Assembly (NCBI RefSeq): GCF_009936235.1
Contig: NZ_AP022314.1
Span: 2,108,001-2,172,000, forward strand
Origin: Mycobacterium xenopi
GTDB taxonomy: Bacteria; Actinomycetota; Actinomycetes; Mycobacteriales; Mycobacteriaceae
Reading direction: 5' to 3'
Length of the DNA stretch: 64,000 nt
Shown here: one piece after another, positions 9,206 to 18,026 of the stretch
How the letters are laid out: every line of letters starts with the position of its first letter
Numbering within the stretch: the stretch's first letter is position 1
Made by a program: the position numbers and the translations under genes
The notes under the pieces: generated by a model
Told to the model about the DNA's origin: nothing
Databases searched by the model: none
What the model saw: only the letters and a program-made list of their open reading frames with translations

Positions 9206-10474
9206 TTACCAAGGGCGCGGCGTGTCCCGCGAGGCTGCGGGGGTAAAGGTGACCGGCAGCTTGCCCAGCCCGGTCATGCTCGGGTTGCCGAGGTATTCCT
9301 GGACCCCGCCGGGATCGACCTGATAGTCCGGGATGCGCTCGAGCACCGCCTTGACCATCACCTCGAACATGACGCGCGCCAGATGCGATCCGATGCAGCG
9401 GTGCGGACCGAGGCCGAAGGCGACATGGCGATTGGGCGAACGGTCCAGCACAATCTCGTCAGGCCGGTCGAACTCGTGCTCGTCGTGGTTGGCGGCCAAC
9501 CAGCTGATGATGACGCGGTCGTTGCGTCGAAGCCGTTGCCCGCCAAGGACGACGTCGCGCGTCACCGTCCGGCTCAGTTGCTGATTCACCGAAAAGTAGC
9601 GCAAGAACTCGTCCACTGCCGTGCGGTAGAGGTCCGGGCGGTCGATGAGCTGTCGGCGCAAATCGGGATGAGTGCCTAGATGCAGCAGGCTCAGTGCGGT
9701 CAGCGATGTGGTGGTGTCGACACCGCCGCCGATGAGGTTCCAGAGAATGTCGAGCACCTGGGCGTCGTCGAGGCGCTTGCCGTCGAATTCGAACCGAACC
9801 AGGAAGCTGGTCAGGTCGTCGCGCGGGTCGGCCCGCCGGTCCGCCGCGAACTTCAGCAGGCCGTCCATCATTGCGGGGACGTCGGCGATGGCGGCGGCGT
9901 ATTCGGCGCTGTCTTGGCTCACGGCCATGACGGAGTGAAACAGGTTGGCGTAGAGCCGCCAGTTGTCGTAGGGCAGACCCATCAACCTCATGGTCAGGAT
10001 GGCCGGCACCGGGCTGGCGTAGTCGAGCACCAAGTCCATCTGCCCGTCCCCGACGCGCTGGTCGAGAAACCAGTGCGCCGATTGCCGCATGAACGGTCGC
10101 ATCCGCTCGACGGCACCGGGCGAGAAGAACGGGGCAAGCGCGCGCCGTAGCGCCTGGTGGTAGGGGCCGTCGACCTCGCCGATGCCGAGCGCCGGCTGGC
10201 CCTCGGGACGCGGCACCCCCATCTCGCCCTGGTAATCGACGCCGTCGGCGGCGTTGGGCTCGTACTTGTGGGCGAATGTGTCGCCGTCCCGGGCGATCTG
10301 TGCGACCGCCTCGTAGCTGGTGACGAACCAGAATCCGCCGTAGTTTTCGTTCCACGCTACCGGACACCGGCGCCGCAGCTCGGCGTTGATCTGCAGTTCG
10401 TTGAGGTTGAACTCGTCGGAGTGATGATCGAAATCGACGACCACCTCGGCACCGATGTCAGGACGGGCGGCCAT
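9206..10474 (-). CDS. cytochrome P450
   Basis: 422-residue P450 with I-helix GGGVDTTT, K-helix DEFLRY, the NHDEHEFDRPDE region and heme loop FGLGPHRCIG. The ATG is preceded by GGAGG, which supports the start. It lies head-to-head with the M24 gene, separated by 126 bases, so both may respond to the same signal from a shared regulatory region. The substrate is unknown. The GGGVDTTTS motif and overall pattern resemble actinobacterial P450s acting on terpenoid or lipid-like molecules, but the family was not assigned. Confidence 0.9.
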   Translation of the reverse strand: MAARPDIGAEVVVDFDHHSDEFNLNELQINAELRRRCPVAWNENYGGFWFVTSYEAVAQIARDGDTFAHKYEPNAADGVDYQGEMGVPRPEGQPALGIGEVDGPYHQALRRALAPFFSPGAVERMRPFMRQSAHWFLDQRVGDGQMDLVLDYASPVPAILTMRLMGLPYDNWRLYANLFHSVMAVSQDSAEYAAAIADVPAMMDGLLKFAADRRADPRDDLTSFLVRFEFDGKRLDDAQVLDILWNLIGGGVDTTTSLTALSLLHLGTHPDLRRQLIDRPDLYRTAVDEFLRYFSVNQQLSRTVTRDVVLGGQRLRRNDRVIISWLAANHDEHEFDRPDEIVLDRSPNRHVAFGLGPHRCIGSHLARVMFEVMVKAVLERIPDYQVDPGGVQEYLGNPSMTGLGKLPVTFTPAASRDTPRPW

Positions 10475-10600
10475 CGAAAAGTCCTCCAGCGCAAGAAAAC
10501 CGGCGAAACACCCACTTCGTGGGATGCGAGGTGGCTAAGCTTTGAAGTCTATTACGCTATCTTTGCGATTTTAAGCGTTTCGACGTACACAGGAGAAGTC
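10475..10600. promoter_or_regulatory. divergent promoter region between P450 and M24 genes
   Basis: This 126-base gap is clearly more AT-rich than its surroundings (about 10520-10580). It contains the leftward ribosome site GGAGG for the P450 and the rightward AGGAG at 10591-10595 placed five bases before the GTG of the M24 gene. Two outward promoters are expected here. I could not define a convincing operator palindrome. Confidence 0.55.
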
Positions 10601-11845
10601 GTGGGCTCCGGGAGCGACAGTACCGGTCGGCCGGCCGAAGCGACGATCGGCGGCCGGGCGATTCCGGATCAGCCGGATCTTGCCCGCATGCGGGCGCAGC
10701 GCTGGCAGCGGTTGCAGCACGAGCTCACGGCACGCGACCTCGACGGTGTGGTGCTGCTCGGGTCGAGCTCGGTCACCTATGCCACGGGTGCCGCCCTGCC
10801 CGCTGAAGACGGTGACCGGGCAGCGCTTTTTCGCGCGGTGGCGGTGGCGGTCACCGGCGACGCGGCACCGCACCTTTACACCTGCTACGACGACGGGGTG
10901 CCGGCCGACCTGCCCGACGATCACCTGCACGGCCCGCTGTTCCCGGATCTCGACGACGGTGTCGACCAACTCGCCGAGGCGCTCGGCGAGCATTTCGGGT
11001 TCGGTGCGCGGATCGGAATCGACCACCAAACCCACGCGATGCGCCGTGGTGTGCACGGCTTCGACTGGGTCGACGCGGCCGACGTGATCGCTACGGCCAA
11101 GGTCGTCAAGACACCGGACGAGGTGGCCTGCATCCGCTATGCCCAGCACCTCAACGAGCTGGCCATGGTCGACGCGCTGCGAATCCTGCGTCCGGGCGTG
11201 CGGCAAATCGATTTAAGCGCAACGTTTCTGCGCCGGGCCTTCGAGCTCGGTGCATCCGCAGGCGGAATCGACCCGATCTGGCAGGTGATGGCGCCGACCC
11301 GCGAGTGTGGGCCCTGGACCCTGCACGGCGATCTCGCTTACCCGACCGTGACCACCGATCGGTTCCTGCGCGACGGCGACGTCATCTGGGTCGATGCCGG
11401 GATCACCTGGCATGGCTACGCCTCCGACTACGGCCGGACTTGGGTCGTCGGCGCAAAGCCAAGCGATCGCCAACACAACCAGTTTCGTCGCTGGCGAGTC
11501 GTAGTCGACTCCGTGTTGGACCTTCTCAAGCCCGGCGTTTCGGCGCTGCAGCTGTGCAACGCCGCCGCCGAAGCCAACGACGGCGTCCGGCCCTGGATCA
11601 AGCATTTCTACCTGGCTCATGGCGTCGGTACCGAAAGCGCCGAAATGCCGCTTATAGGTACCGATTTCGGCGAGCAATTCGATGAGCAGCTCACCATGCA
11701 ACCCGGAATGGTGGTGGTTCTCGAGCCGGTCATCTGGGACGACGGCGCGGCGGGATATCGCGCGGAAGACATTGTCGCGGTTACTGATACCGGCTGGATA
11801 AAGCTGAGCGACTCGGTCTACGACCCGTACGGGCTTGGCGCATGA
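10601..11845 (+). CDS. M24 family metallopeptidase-like hydrolase (intact active site)
   Basis: 414-residue pita-bread-fold protein of the creatinase/prolidase type: an N-terminal creatinase-like domain (about 1-170) and a C-terminal M24 domain. All five metal ligands are visible: Asp265 and Asp276 (WVDAGITWHGYASDYGRT), His340 (LAHGVG), Glu375 (VLEPVIW) and Glu389 (AEDIV). The GTG at 10601 is preceded by AGGAG, so the much longer upstream frame is rejected. The next gene starts inside its stop codon region (ATGA). Members hydrolyse Xaa-Pro peptides or non-peptide C-N bonds such as creatine and ectoine; which applies here is unknown. Confidence 0.85.
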   Translation: MGSGSDSTGRPAEATIGGRAIPDQPDLARMRAQRWQRLQHELTARDLDGVVLLGSSSVTYATGAALPAEDGDRAALFRAVAVAVTGDAAPHLYTCYDDGVPADLPDDHLHGPLFPDLDDGVDQLAEALGEHFGFGARIGIDHQTHAMRRGVHGFDWVDAADVIATAKVVKTPDEVACIRYAQHLNELAMVDALRILRPGVRQIDLSATFLRRAFELGASAGGIDPIWQVMAPTRECGPWTLHGDLAYPTVTTDRFLRDGDVIWVDAGITWHGYASDYGRTWVVGAKPSDRQHNQFRRWRVVVDSVLDLLKPGVSALQLCNAAAEANDGVRPWIKHFYLAHGVGTESAEMPLIGTDFGEQFDEQLTMQPGMVVVLEPVIWDDGAAGYRAEDIVAVTDTGWIKLSDSVYDPYGLGA

Positions 11846-13008
11846 GCCCGGTGCCCCGTGACCGCGGCGTGCTCATCGGAGCGATGGGTTTGGAGGACGA
11901 TGCCCGGGTCAATTTCGCTCGGCTGCGGGCGCAGCGGCGAGCAAAGGTGTTCTCCGGCATGGAGACTCATCATATCGATGCGTTGCTGCTGGGCAGCGTC
12001 GGCAATGTGCGATACGTGTCCGGTGCCCGCTTGCTCGGCCGTTTCGGAGTACTTCCGTTCGCTCCGTTGGCTGTGGTGGTCGCCGAAACCGCACGGGTGC
12101 ATGTGCTTTCGACATGGGACGAGGGTGTTCCGCCGGAGATCGGGCGCGACCAGCTGTACGGGATGAGCTGGAACCCGGTCAATCTGATGGAGGCGCTAGC
12201 CGCTATTCCCGGTCTGCGCCAGGCACGGCGGGTGGGCACCGACGGGCTGACCCCAATGATCGCTGGCCTGGTTTCGCAACTTGTCACCGCCGCCGAGCTG
12301 GTCGACGCGGCGCCGGTGATGGCAGCGGCTCGGCGGACCAAGACGCCCGACGAGATCACTTGCCTGCAAGTCGCGTCGGCGATCGCGGAGGCGGCGCTGA
12401 CGGCCATGGACGAGGTTTTGGCGCCGGGCATCACCGAGCGTGAACTGCTCGGCGTCTACTACGAGCGAGTGTCACGCCTGGGAGCACCGTACCCGCCGTC
12501 GGAAAGCGTGTGCTTTGCCACGCCTGCCAGCGGCCCGGTGCGGTACCGCCATCTGGTATCCGATCGTCCGGTCGGGCAGGGCGAACTGGTGGTGCTCGCA
12601 CCGGGTGCGTTGTATGCCGGATACGAGGCTGGTTTGGCCCGCACGCGGCCGGTCGGCGAGTCCGCGCCGCCCGGCAGCGGAAAGCTGGCCAGTCGGTGCG
12701 CCCGCGGCATGGATGCGCTGCTGGCCGCGTGTCGTGCGGGCAACACCGGCGCCGATCTGTATCGGGCGTGGCAGGACGCCGGCAACCGTGACTCGCCGCT
12801 GCCGCTGGCCCACGGGCTGGGGCTCGGCGCCGAGCCACCGCTGGTCGGTCTGGGCCGCGGAAGCGCGGCCATGCTCGAGGAAGGCATGGTCCTCTGCGTG
12901 CAATCCTGGGTCGCCGAGGAAGGTATCGGTGGATGCCTGGAGCGCGCCACCGTGCTGGTCGAAAACCGCCAATCGTCAACACTCACCCGTTATGGAAGGC
13001 TGAAATGA
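11842..13008 (+). CDS. degenerate M24-fold protein, probable non-catalytic partner
   Basis: 388-residue homologue of the preceding gene, translationally coupled by ATGA at 11842-11845. The same two-domain layout is recognisable, with shared RRTKTPDEI and LAHGLG segments. Three of the five expected metal ligands are changed: positions aligned to the two Asp residues are Ala253 and Gly264, and the first Glu is Gln354; His324 and Glu367 remain. A dinuclear metal site is therefore unlikely. It may be a structural subunit of a heteromer with the intact copy, or bind ligand without metal. This role is inference. It is followed by an overlapping VOC gene. Confidence 0.75.
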   Translation: MSPVPRDRGVLIGAMGLEDDARVNFARLRAQRRAKVFSGMETHHIDALLLGSVGNVRYVSGARLLGRFGVLPFAPLAVVVAETARVHVLSTWDEGVPPEIGRDQLYGMSWNPVNLMEALAAIPGLRQARRVGTDGLTPMIAGLVSQLVTAAELVDAAPVMAAARRTKTPDEITCLQVASAIAEAALTAMDEVLAPGITERELLGVYYERVSRLGAPYPPSESVCFATPASGPVRYRHLVSDRPVGQGELVVLAPGALYAGYEAGLARTRPVGESAPPGSGKLASRCARGMDALLAACRAGNTGADLYRAWQDAGNRDSPLPLAHGLGLGAEPPLVGLGRGSAAMLEEGMVLCVQSWVAEEGIGGCLERATVLVENRQSSTLTRYGRLK

Positions 13009-13457
13009 CCAGTCACCGAACGGTTTTCAACCATGTAGGATTATGCGTCGCTGATCGCCAGCGGTCGCGCCGATTCTACGAGGGCCTGCTCGGCTTTCAG
13101 TTCTGGTGGGAAGCCGAACCCCCCGACGACGGCACCGACCGGCTTCTGCAGTTGGACAAGCCGCTTGGACTGCATGCCACCTACCTGGTTCGCGACGGTT
13201 TTGTGTTGGAACTCCTTGACTATTCGCGACGTGAAGTGCGTGCCGGGCCACCACGTGGCATGGACCACGTCGGGCTGACGCATCTATCGTTATCGGTGTC
13301 CGATCTCGGCGCGGTATTGCAGACGGTCGACGGCTTCGGCGGAACGGTGGTCGCCGAGACCGTGTCCGAGCAATCGGCGATGATCCGCGATCCGGATGGG
13401 CAGCTGATCGAATTGCTCTCGGATTCCTGGCTTTCGGTGTTGCCGGCGCGTCCTTAA
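13005..13457 (+). CDS. VOC (glyoxalase/dioxygenase superfamily) protein
   Basis: 150-residue vicinal-oxygen-chelate protein, starting at the ATG in the ATGA overlap with the M24-like gene, so translation is coupled. It contains two beta-alpha-beta-beta-beta units: N-terminal FNHVGLCVADRQRSRRFYEG and C-terminal MDHVGLTHLSLSVSD, ending DPDGQLIELLSD. The His in NHVG, His in GLTHLS and the Glu in IELL are potential metal ligands. Families of this fold isomerise, epimerise or cleave small molecules. It is the last gene of a three-gene operon; its stop overlaps the stop of the convergent kinase by 3 bases. Confidence 0.85.
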   Translation: MTSHRTVFNHVGLCVADRQRSRRFYEGLLGFQFWWEAEPPDDGTDRLLQLDKPLGLHATYLVRDGFVLELLDYSRREVRAGPPRGMDHVGLTHLSLSVSDLGAVLQTVDGFGGTVVAETVSEQSAMIRDPDGQLIELLSDSWLSVLPARP

Positions 13458-15280
13458 TGCGACGTTTGCCGCAGCGTCACCACCTCGTTGTTGTGCCCGG
13501 CGACGTAGACGGTGCCGATGTTGTCGACCGCCAACCCCCACGGGTAGTCCAGGCCGACGAAGGGCAGTTTGACTTGTGTGGTCGACCCGACCGGGAGTTT
13601 GAGCGCACGATTGTTGGCGCTGTCGGTGACATACACCGCGCCCTGGCCGTCCACCGTCACACCGCCGGGTTCGCTGAGACCGTCGAACGGCAGCACGGTT
13701 TGCATGGTGGAACCCTGCGGCAACGCCAGGACACGATCGTTGCCGCCATCGGCCACGTAAACGGTTCCGCTGCCGTTCACCACTACGCCGGTCGGATTGT
13801 TGAGGCCGGCGAACGGCAGCTCGCTTTGCCTGTTGGACCCGGCCGGGAGGGCCACCACGCGGTTTTTAGTGGTATCGGTGACGTAGACCGTGCGGCTGCT
13901 GTCCACCGTGACACCGGTCGGATTGCCCAGGTCGCTAAACGGTAGCTCGGTTTGCGACGTGGAACCCGCCGGAAGTACCACCACCCGCTTGTTGCCGGAG
14001 TCGGTGACGTAGACGGTGCCGCTGTTGTCGGCGGTCACCCCGGTCGGATTTTTCAGGCCGTTGAACGGCAGCACCGCGGGCGCGGTTGAACCCGCGGGCA
14101 GTGACAGGATCCGATTGTTCAACGTGTCGGCCACATACACCGTGCCGCCGTTATCCACCGTCACACCATCGGGATTGCTCAGGCCGGTGAAAGGCAGTGT
14201 CGTTTGGTCGGATTGGGGGGATTCTTGACGCGGATGACGCATGGTGACCAGACCGACAGTCACCGCGACGGCGAGCAGGGCGGCGGCCGAGATCACGACG
14301 CCCTTCCGGCGCCACCACGGCCGCGGCGGCGGCTGCGTCACCGCGGGCAGCCGCCCAGCCGAGGGCTTTCGCCCCGGAACCGAGATCATTCTCGCCCGCT
14401 GCGGTCGCGGCGTCTGGCGGACGGTTGCCGGCGGGGCACGAAAAGACCCGCGGGGGTGTGCAGCCGGTGCGGCCAGGGCGTCGCGGGCCGCGCGCGCCAG
14501 ATCCACAGCGGTCCCGTAGCGTTCGGCGGGATTTTTGGCCATGCCCTTGGCAATGACCATGTCCAAGCCCGCCGGCACCGCGGGGTTGGTGATCGACGGC
14601 TGCGGCGGAGGGCTCATCAGGTGCGCGGTGAGCTGTCGCTCCATGCTGTCACCGGGGAACGGATGCTGCGCAGTCAGGCACTCGTATAACACACAGGCCA
14701 ACGCATAGATATCCGAGCGAGCGTCGACTTGGCCGGTGCTAAACCGTTCCGGGGCCATGTAGTGAAAGGTGCCGATCACACCTCCGGCCGTAGTCAACGC
14801 CAATTCGCCAGTGGCACGGGCGATTCCGAAATCGATCAAGTACGCGAAGTCGTCTTCGTCGACCAAAATATTCGAAGGCTTGACGTCACGGTGCACCAAG
14901 CCCACCTTGTGCGCGGCATGCAGCGCCTTGGCCACCTGCTCGATGATGTGCACCGCCCTGGCTGGTTGCAGCGGTGGCCCGGCCTCGAGAATGGTTTGCA
15001 GGTCGCGGCCCTCGATCAGCCGCATGTCGACGAACAAGTGCCCGTTTATCTCGCCGTGGGTGTGAATCGGTATGACGTGCGGGCTGCTTAGCCGGGTGGC
15101 TGCGTGAGCTTCGCGGCGGAACCGTTGCTGGAAAACCTCGTCCTGGGAGATCTCGGGAGGCAAGATCTTGATCGCGACGATCCGGTCGATCACGGTGTCG
15201 TAGGCACGCCACACCTCGCCCATGCCGCCGCGGCCGAGCAACTCGATCAGCCGGTACTTCCCGAACGAAGTTCCCTGCAA
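13454..15280 (-). CDS. PknD-like Ser/Thr protein kinase with NHL-repeat sensor
   Basis: Transmembrane receptor kinase of 608 residues. The cytoplasmic Hanks kinase domain (about 8-265) has the glycine loop LGRGGMGE, VAIK lysine, catalytic HRDVKPSN and DFG. A Pro/Arg-rich juxtamembrane linker follows, then one membrane helix (GVVISAAALLAVAVTVGLV), then a six-repeat NHL beta-propeller outside the cell. This is the layout of M. tuberculosis PknD. The TTG at 15280 is preferred because GGGAGGG lies just upstream; a GTG at 15340 is the alternative. It is not in the phosphate-transport context of pknD, so it may be a paralogue with a different ligand. Confidence 0.85.
   Translation of the reverse strand: MQGTSFGKYRLIELLGRGGMGEVWRAYDTVIDRIVAIKILPPEISQDEVFQQRFRREAHAATRLSSPHVIPIHTHGEINGHLFVDMRLIEGRDLQTILEAGPPLQPARAVHIIEQVAKALHAAHKVGLVHRDVKPSNILVDEDDFAYLIDFGIARATGELALTTAGGVIGTFHYMAPERFSTGQVDARSDIYALACVLYECLTAQHPFPGDSMERQLTAHLMSPPPQPSITNPAVPAGLDMVIAKGMAKNPAERYGTAVDLARAARDALAAPAAHPRGSFRAPPATVRQTPRPQRARMISVPGRKPSAGRLPAVTQPPPRPWWRRKGVVISAAALLAVAVTVGLVTMRHPRQESPQSDQTTLPFTGLSNPDGVTVDNGGTVYVADTLNNRILSLPAGSTAPAVLPFNGLKNPTGVTADNSGTVYVTDSGNKRVVVLPAGSTSQTELPFSDLGNPTGVTVDSSRTVYVTDTTKNRVVALPAGSNRQSELPFAGLNNPTGVVVNGSGTVYVADGGNDRVLALPQGSTMQTVLPFDGLSEPGGVTVDGQGAVYVTDSANNRALKLPVGSTTQVKLPFVGLDYPWGLAVDNIGTVYVAGHNNEVVTLRQTSH
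13457..14197 (-). repeat. six tandem NHL repeats, about 126 bases each
   Basis: The kinase C-terminus is built from six copies of a 42-residue unit beginning LPF-x-x-L and containing GVTVD, TVYVTD and NNR-like positions, the last copy shortened to 37 residues. The translated pattern matches the NHL blades of the PknD sensor domain. The DNA copies have diverged but keep the same phase. Confidence 0.85.
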
Positions 15281-15417
15281 CGAGCCCTCCCACAGCAACC
15301 TGTCAGCAACTTGCCAGCACCCTAGCGCGTGGGCATTCACCGTCGCAGGCGTTTCGGCGCCTCACAGCGGCGGGGGAGGCTCAGTTCTGTCGGGCACGAA
15401 TGTTACTGGCGCGCAAT

Positions 15418-16398
15418 TCAGCGACGTGCGGACGCCGGGTTGGCCGACCGTTTCGCGCCGCAGCAAGCAGGTGACCGTGGGTGACCGGGCTGCGGGCCGC
15501 GGGTCGCCTGGGCGGTCGCCGGCCTGGAGATCAATCCGCTTATTGCCGCGCGGTTCTCGGGCCGCACGTGCAGATGCGATAGCCGCGGTTGTTGACGCCG
15601 ACAGTCGCATTCTGATGTGACCGCAGCCGATCCGCATTGCGGACCGCCGGCGCTACTCGCCTTCGGCCGGGGCGGCGGGGCCGGTGGCGGCGCTGGCGGG
15701 GGCGGCGGGGTAGTGCCGGGTGGTGGGCCAAGGCGGCTCGCGGCGAAGGCTGCACCCTTGTCGATCATCGTTCCGTCGTTGGCATACGTGTTGTGGGCGG
15801 CGAAATTCAACCCGTCCGAGCAAATCGGGTCCTCGGGTGCGCAGACCTTGATGGTCTTGGCCTGATATGCCGGCCCGATGACGACCGGCGGCTCGCCGAG
15901 GAAGTTCATGGCCCGGGCATTCGGTGTTCCGAACAGCACGACTGCTGCGACGTGGTCGGCCACCTCCGGTTGCAGCGGCTTGGGCACGGTCGCGGGATCC
16001 ACGCCATCCGGCACGGCCGGCGAGGTGACGAACCCCATCACAGCCGCGCCCTGAGAAAAACCGCCCAGCACCATCTTGGTCTTCGGGCAGTTCGTCGCTG
16101 TGGACTGGACGTGGGCTCCCGCGTCTCTGATGCCGTCGATCCCGGTATCCCACTGGTCGCTGGCCGGATAGTTCACCGGGTACACATCCATCGACCGACC
16201 GCCGAGGCGTGGCCGCAGTGAGTCGACGAATGCCTGTCCGGTCGGTCCCGGGCCGGGGGGTTCGCCGGTACCGCGGGCGAACACCACTTCGACATCAGGG
16301 CAGGACTGTGCGGATGCGATGGGTATCAAGGCGCCCGGTAGCGCCCATGTCGATACCACGGCAACAGCAAGCAATCGAGCGACAACGCGGGGATGCAC
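15418..16398 (-). CDS. cutinase-like secreted esterase, C-terminus probably out of frame
   Basis: Secreted serine esterase of the mycobacterial cutinase-like family. The GTG at 16398 gives a signal peptide (VHPRVVARLLAVAVVSTW) ending near SASAQ-like IASAQ, before CPDVEVVFARGTGEPPG. The nucleophile motif is GGFSQG, the Asp lies in PEDPIC, and a late AHNTY histidine completes the triad. After a Pro-rich stretch the frame continues for about 75 unusually Arg-rich residues. A one-base shift in the C-run near 15670 would give a natural ending PAEGE with stop at 15653, so the long tail is probably a frameshift artefact or mutation. Confidence 0.75.
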   Translation of the reverse strand: MHPRVVARLLAVAVVSTWALPGALIPIASAQSCPDVEVVFARGTGEPPGPGPTGQAFVDSLRPRLGGRSMDVYPVNYPASDQWDTGIDGIRDAGAHVQSTATNCPKTKMVLGGFSQGAAVMGFVTSPAVPDGVDPATVPKPLQPEVADHVAAVVLFGTPNARAMNFLGEPPVVIGPAYQAKTIKVCAPEDPICSDGLNFAAHNTYANDGTMIDKGAAFAASRLGPPPGTTPPPPPAPPPAPPPRPKASSAGGPQCGSAAVTSECDCRRQQPRLSHLHVRPENRAAISGLISRPATAQATRGPQPGHPRSPACCGAKRSANPASARR

Positions 16399-16625
16399 GC
16401 AACTAATGCTGACATATCGGGGCGCACCACGGGAATCGCGTTCGCCACATGTGACCAATCGTGCAGGCCACCGATGCGCAAACATTCACCGCCGCAGCTA
16501 CTTCCGTCGAGTTTGCCGCTGTCGGCCTCGCAATGCACATGCCTGCTACCACCACGGCCTAGCCGAGGGACCGGATGTTCTTGTCGGACAAGGACACACC
16601 CACAGGTACAACCCGGCTTCACCCC

Positions 16626-17930
16626 CTAACTCTGAACCACGCGTACATCGCTCGGGGGTGTCCAGGTGATGGGAAGTGATTTGACGCCGTGGATGAACGG
16701 TGAGAGCAGCCGGGCAGGCTCTCCCGCCGCGACGAGGTCGGGGATCTCGCGGTGCAGTTCGTCGAATACGACGCTGATCTCACGGCGAGCCAGATTGGCG
16801 CCCAGGCAGAAATGCGCGCCGCCACCGCCGAATCCGACGTGCGGGTTCGGGTTACGGGCCACGTCGAATGTCCACGGGTCGGCGAATCTGTCTTCGTCGC
16901 GGTTGGCCGAGCAATACCACATGGTGACCTTGTCGCCGGCTGCCATCCGTACACCTCTGCGCTCGATGTCCTGAGTGAGGGTGCGGCGCATGTAGACCAC
17001 CGGCGAAGCCCACCGCACGATCTCTTCGACTGCTGAATGGGTCAAACTTTCGAAGTTGGCCCACCACTTGTCCCGCTGCTCGGGGTAGTGGGTCAGCGCC
17101 AGCACCCCGTGGCTGATCGCGTTGCGTGTTGTCTCGTTACCGGCCACCACCAGCAGGATGAAGAATGAGGCGATCTCGGCTGAGGACAACCGATCACCGT
17201 CGACTTCGGCCTGCACCAGCGCGGTTGTCAGGTCGTCGCGGGGGTTGACCCGCCGGTCTTCGGCCAGCGCGGTGGCATAGCCCCCGATCTCCAATGAGAC
17301 CTTGGTGAATTTCTCGAAATCGGTGCCCAAGTCGGGGTCGCCGAAACCGAGGATCACGTTGGTCCAGTGGAAGACCCGCTCATGGTCGTCCTCGGGAATT
17401 CCCATCATGTCGCAGATCACCTGCAACGGCAGTGGACCCGAAAGTTCGGTGACGAGCTCACCCTTGCCATCGGGGTGCCGGGCGATCATCTCTGCGACCA
17501 GCCGCTGCGCTCTATCTCGCACCGACGCCTCCGTGCGAGCCACCACTTTAGGGGTGAAGGCGCGGCTCACGATCGACCGCAGCCGCTGGTGTCGCGGATC
17601 ATCGAGTGCGATCATCGAACCGAAGTACTCGGCGACCTCGACCGGCTGATCGGCGATCGTGATATTGGGATGTGAGCTGAAGATCTCTGGGTGCCGGCTG
17701 GCGTAGAAGACGTCGTCGTATTTGGTCAGTGCCCAGTGTCCAGCGCCGACTGGGAACCCCGGCTGCACAGATTCGCCCCAAAACGAGATCGGCGCCTCGC
17801 GCCGCAGCGTCGCAAATGCCCCATCGCGGAAATCGTCATCGCCGGCCCAGAAATCCCACGAACCCAGGTCGATGTCGGCCAACGGCACCTCGGGCGGCGC
17901 AGTGCCGTTGACGCGGGTCGCGATACCCAT
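16626..17930 (-). CDS. cyp124: cytochrome P450 CYP124 (methyl-branched lipid omega-hydroxylase)
   Basis: 434 residues, very close to recalled M. tuberculosis CYP124 (Rv2266): shared PLADIDLGSWDFWAGDDD-type start, DDPRHQRLRSIVSRAFTPKV, I-helix VAGNETTRNA, K-helix EEIVRW and heme loop FGGGGAHFCLG. The known enzyme omega-hydroxylates phytanic acid, farnesol and other methyl-branched chains and also cholestenone. The start ATG is preceded by GAGGGAGGG. Its place near the Rv2264c-like gene matches the M. tuberculosis order. Confidence in the orthology is high; substrate range in this species is inferred. Confidence 0.93.
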   Translation of the reverse strand: MGIATRVNGTAPPEVPLADIDLGSWDFWAGDDDFRDGAFATLRREAPISFWGESVQPGFPVGAGHWALTKYDDVFYASRHPEIFSSHPNITIADQPVEVAEYFGSMIALDDPRHQRLRSIVSRAFTPKVVARTEASVRDRAQRLVAEMIARHPDGKGELVTELSGPLPLQVICDMMGIPEDDHERVFHWTNVILGFGDPDLGTDFEKFTKVSLEIGGYATALAEDRRVNPRDDLTTALVQAEVDGDRLSSAEIASFFILLVVAGNETTRNAISHGVLALTHYPEQRDKWWANFESLTHSAVEEIVRWASPVVYMRRTLTQDIERRGVRMAAGDKVTMWYCSANRDEDRFADPWTFDVARNPNPHVGFGGGGAHFCLGANLARREISVVFDELHREIPDLVAAGEPARLLSPFIHGVKSLPITWTPPSDVRVVQS

Positions 17931-18026
17931 GCGCGGTCCCTCCCTCGTTGAGGGTTGCTCGTCGCGAGCCTAGACGGACACCTGCCTGACTTGAAGACCC
18001 AATCGCCATGTCGCTGCGGCACCGGT

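Noticed and set aside
10157..10600. Upstream extension of the first M24 frame
   Set aside because: It is antisense to the P450 and ignores the clear AGGAG plus GTG start at 10601.
13457..14197. Tandem array resembling a CRISPR or satellite repeat
   Set aside because: The periodicity is the 126-base coding unit of NHL blades; there are no identical short repeats with unique spacers. No CRISPR array was seen anywhere.
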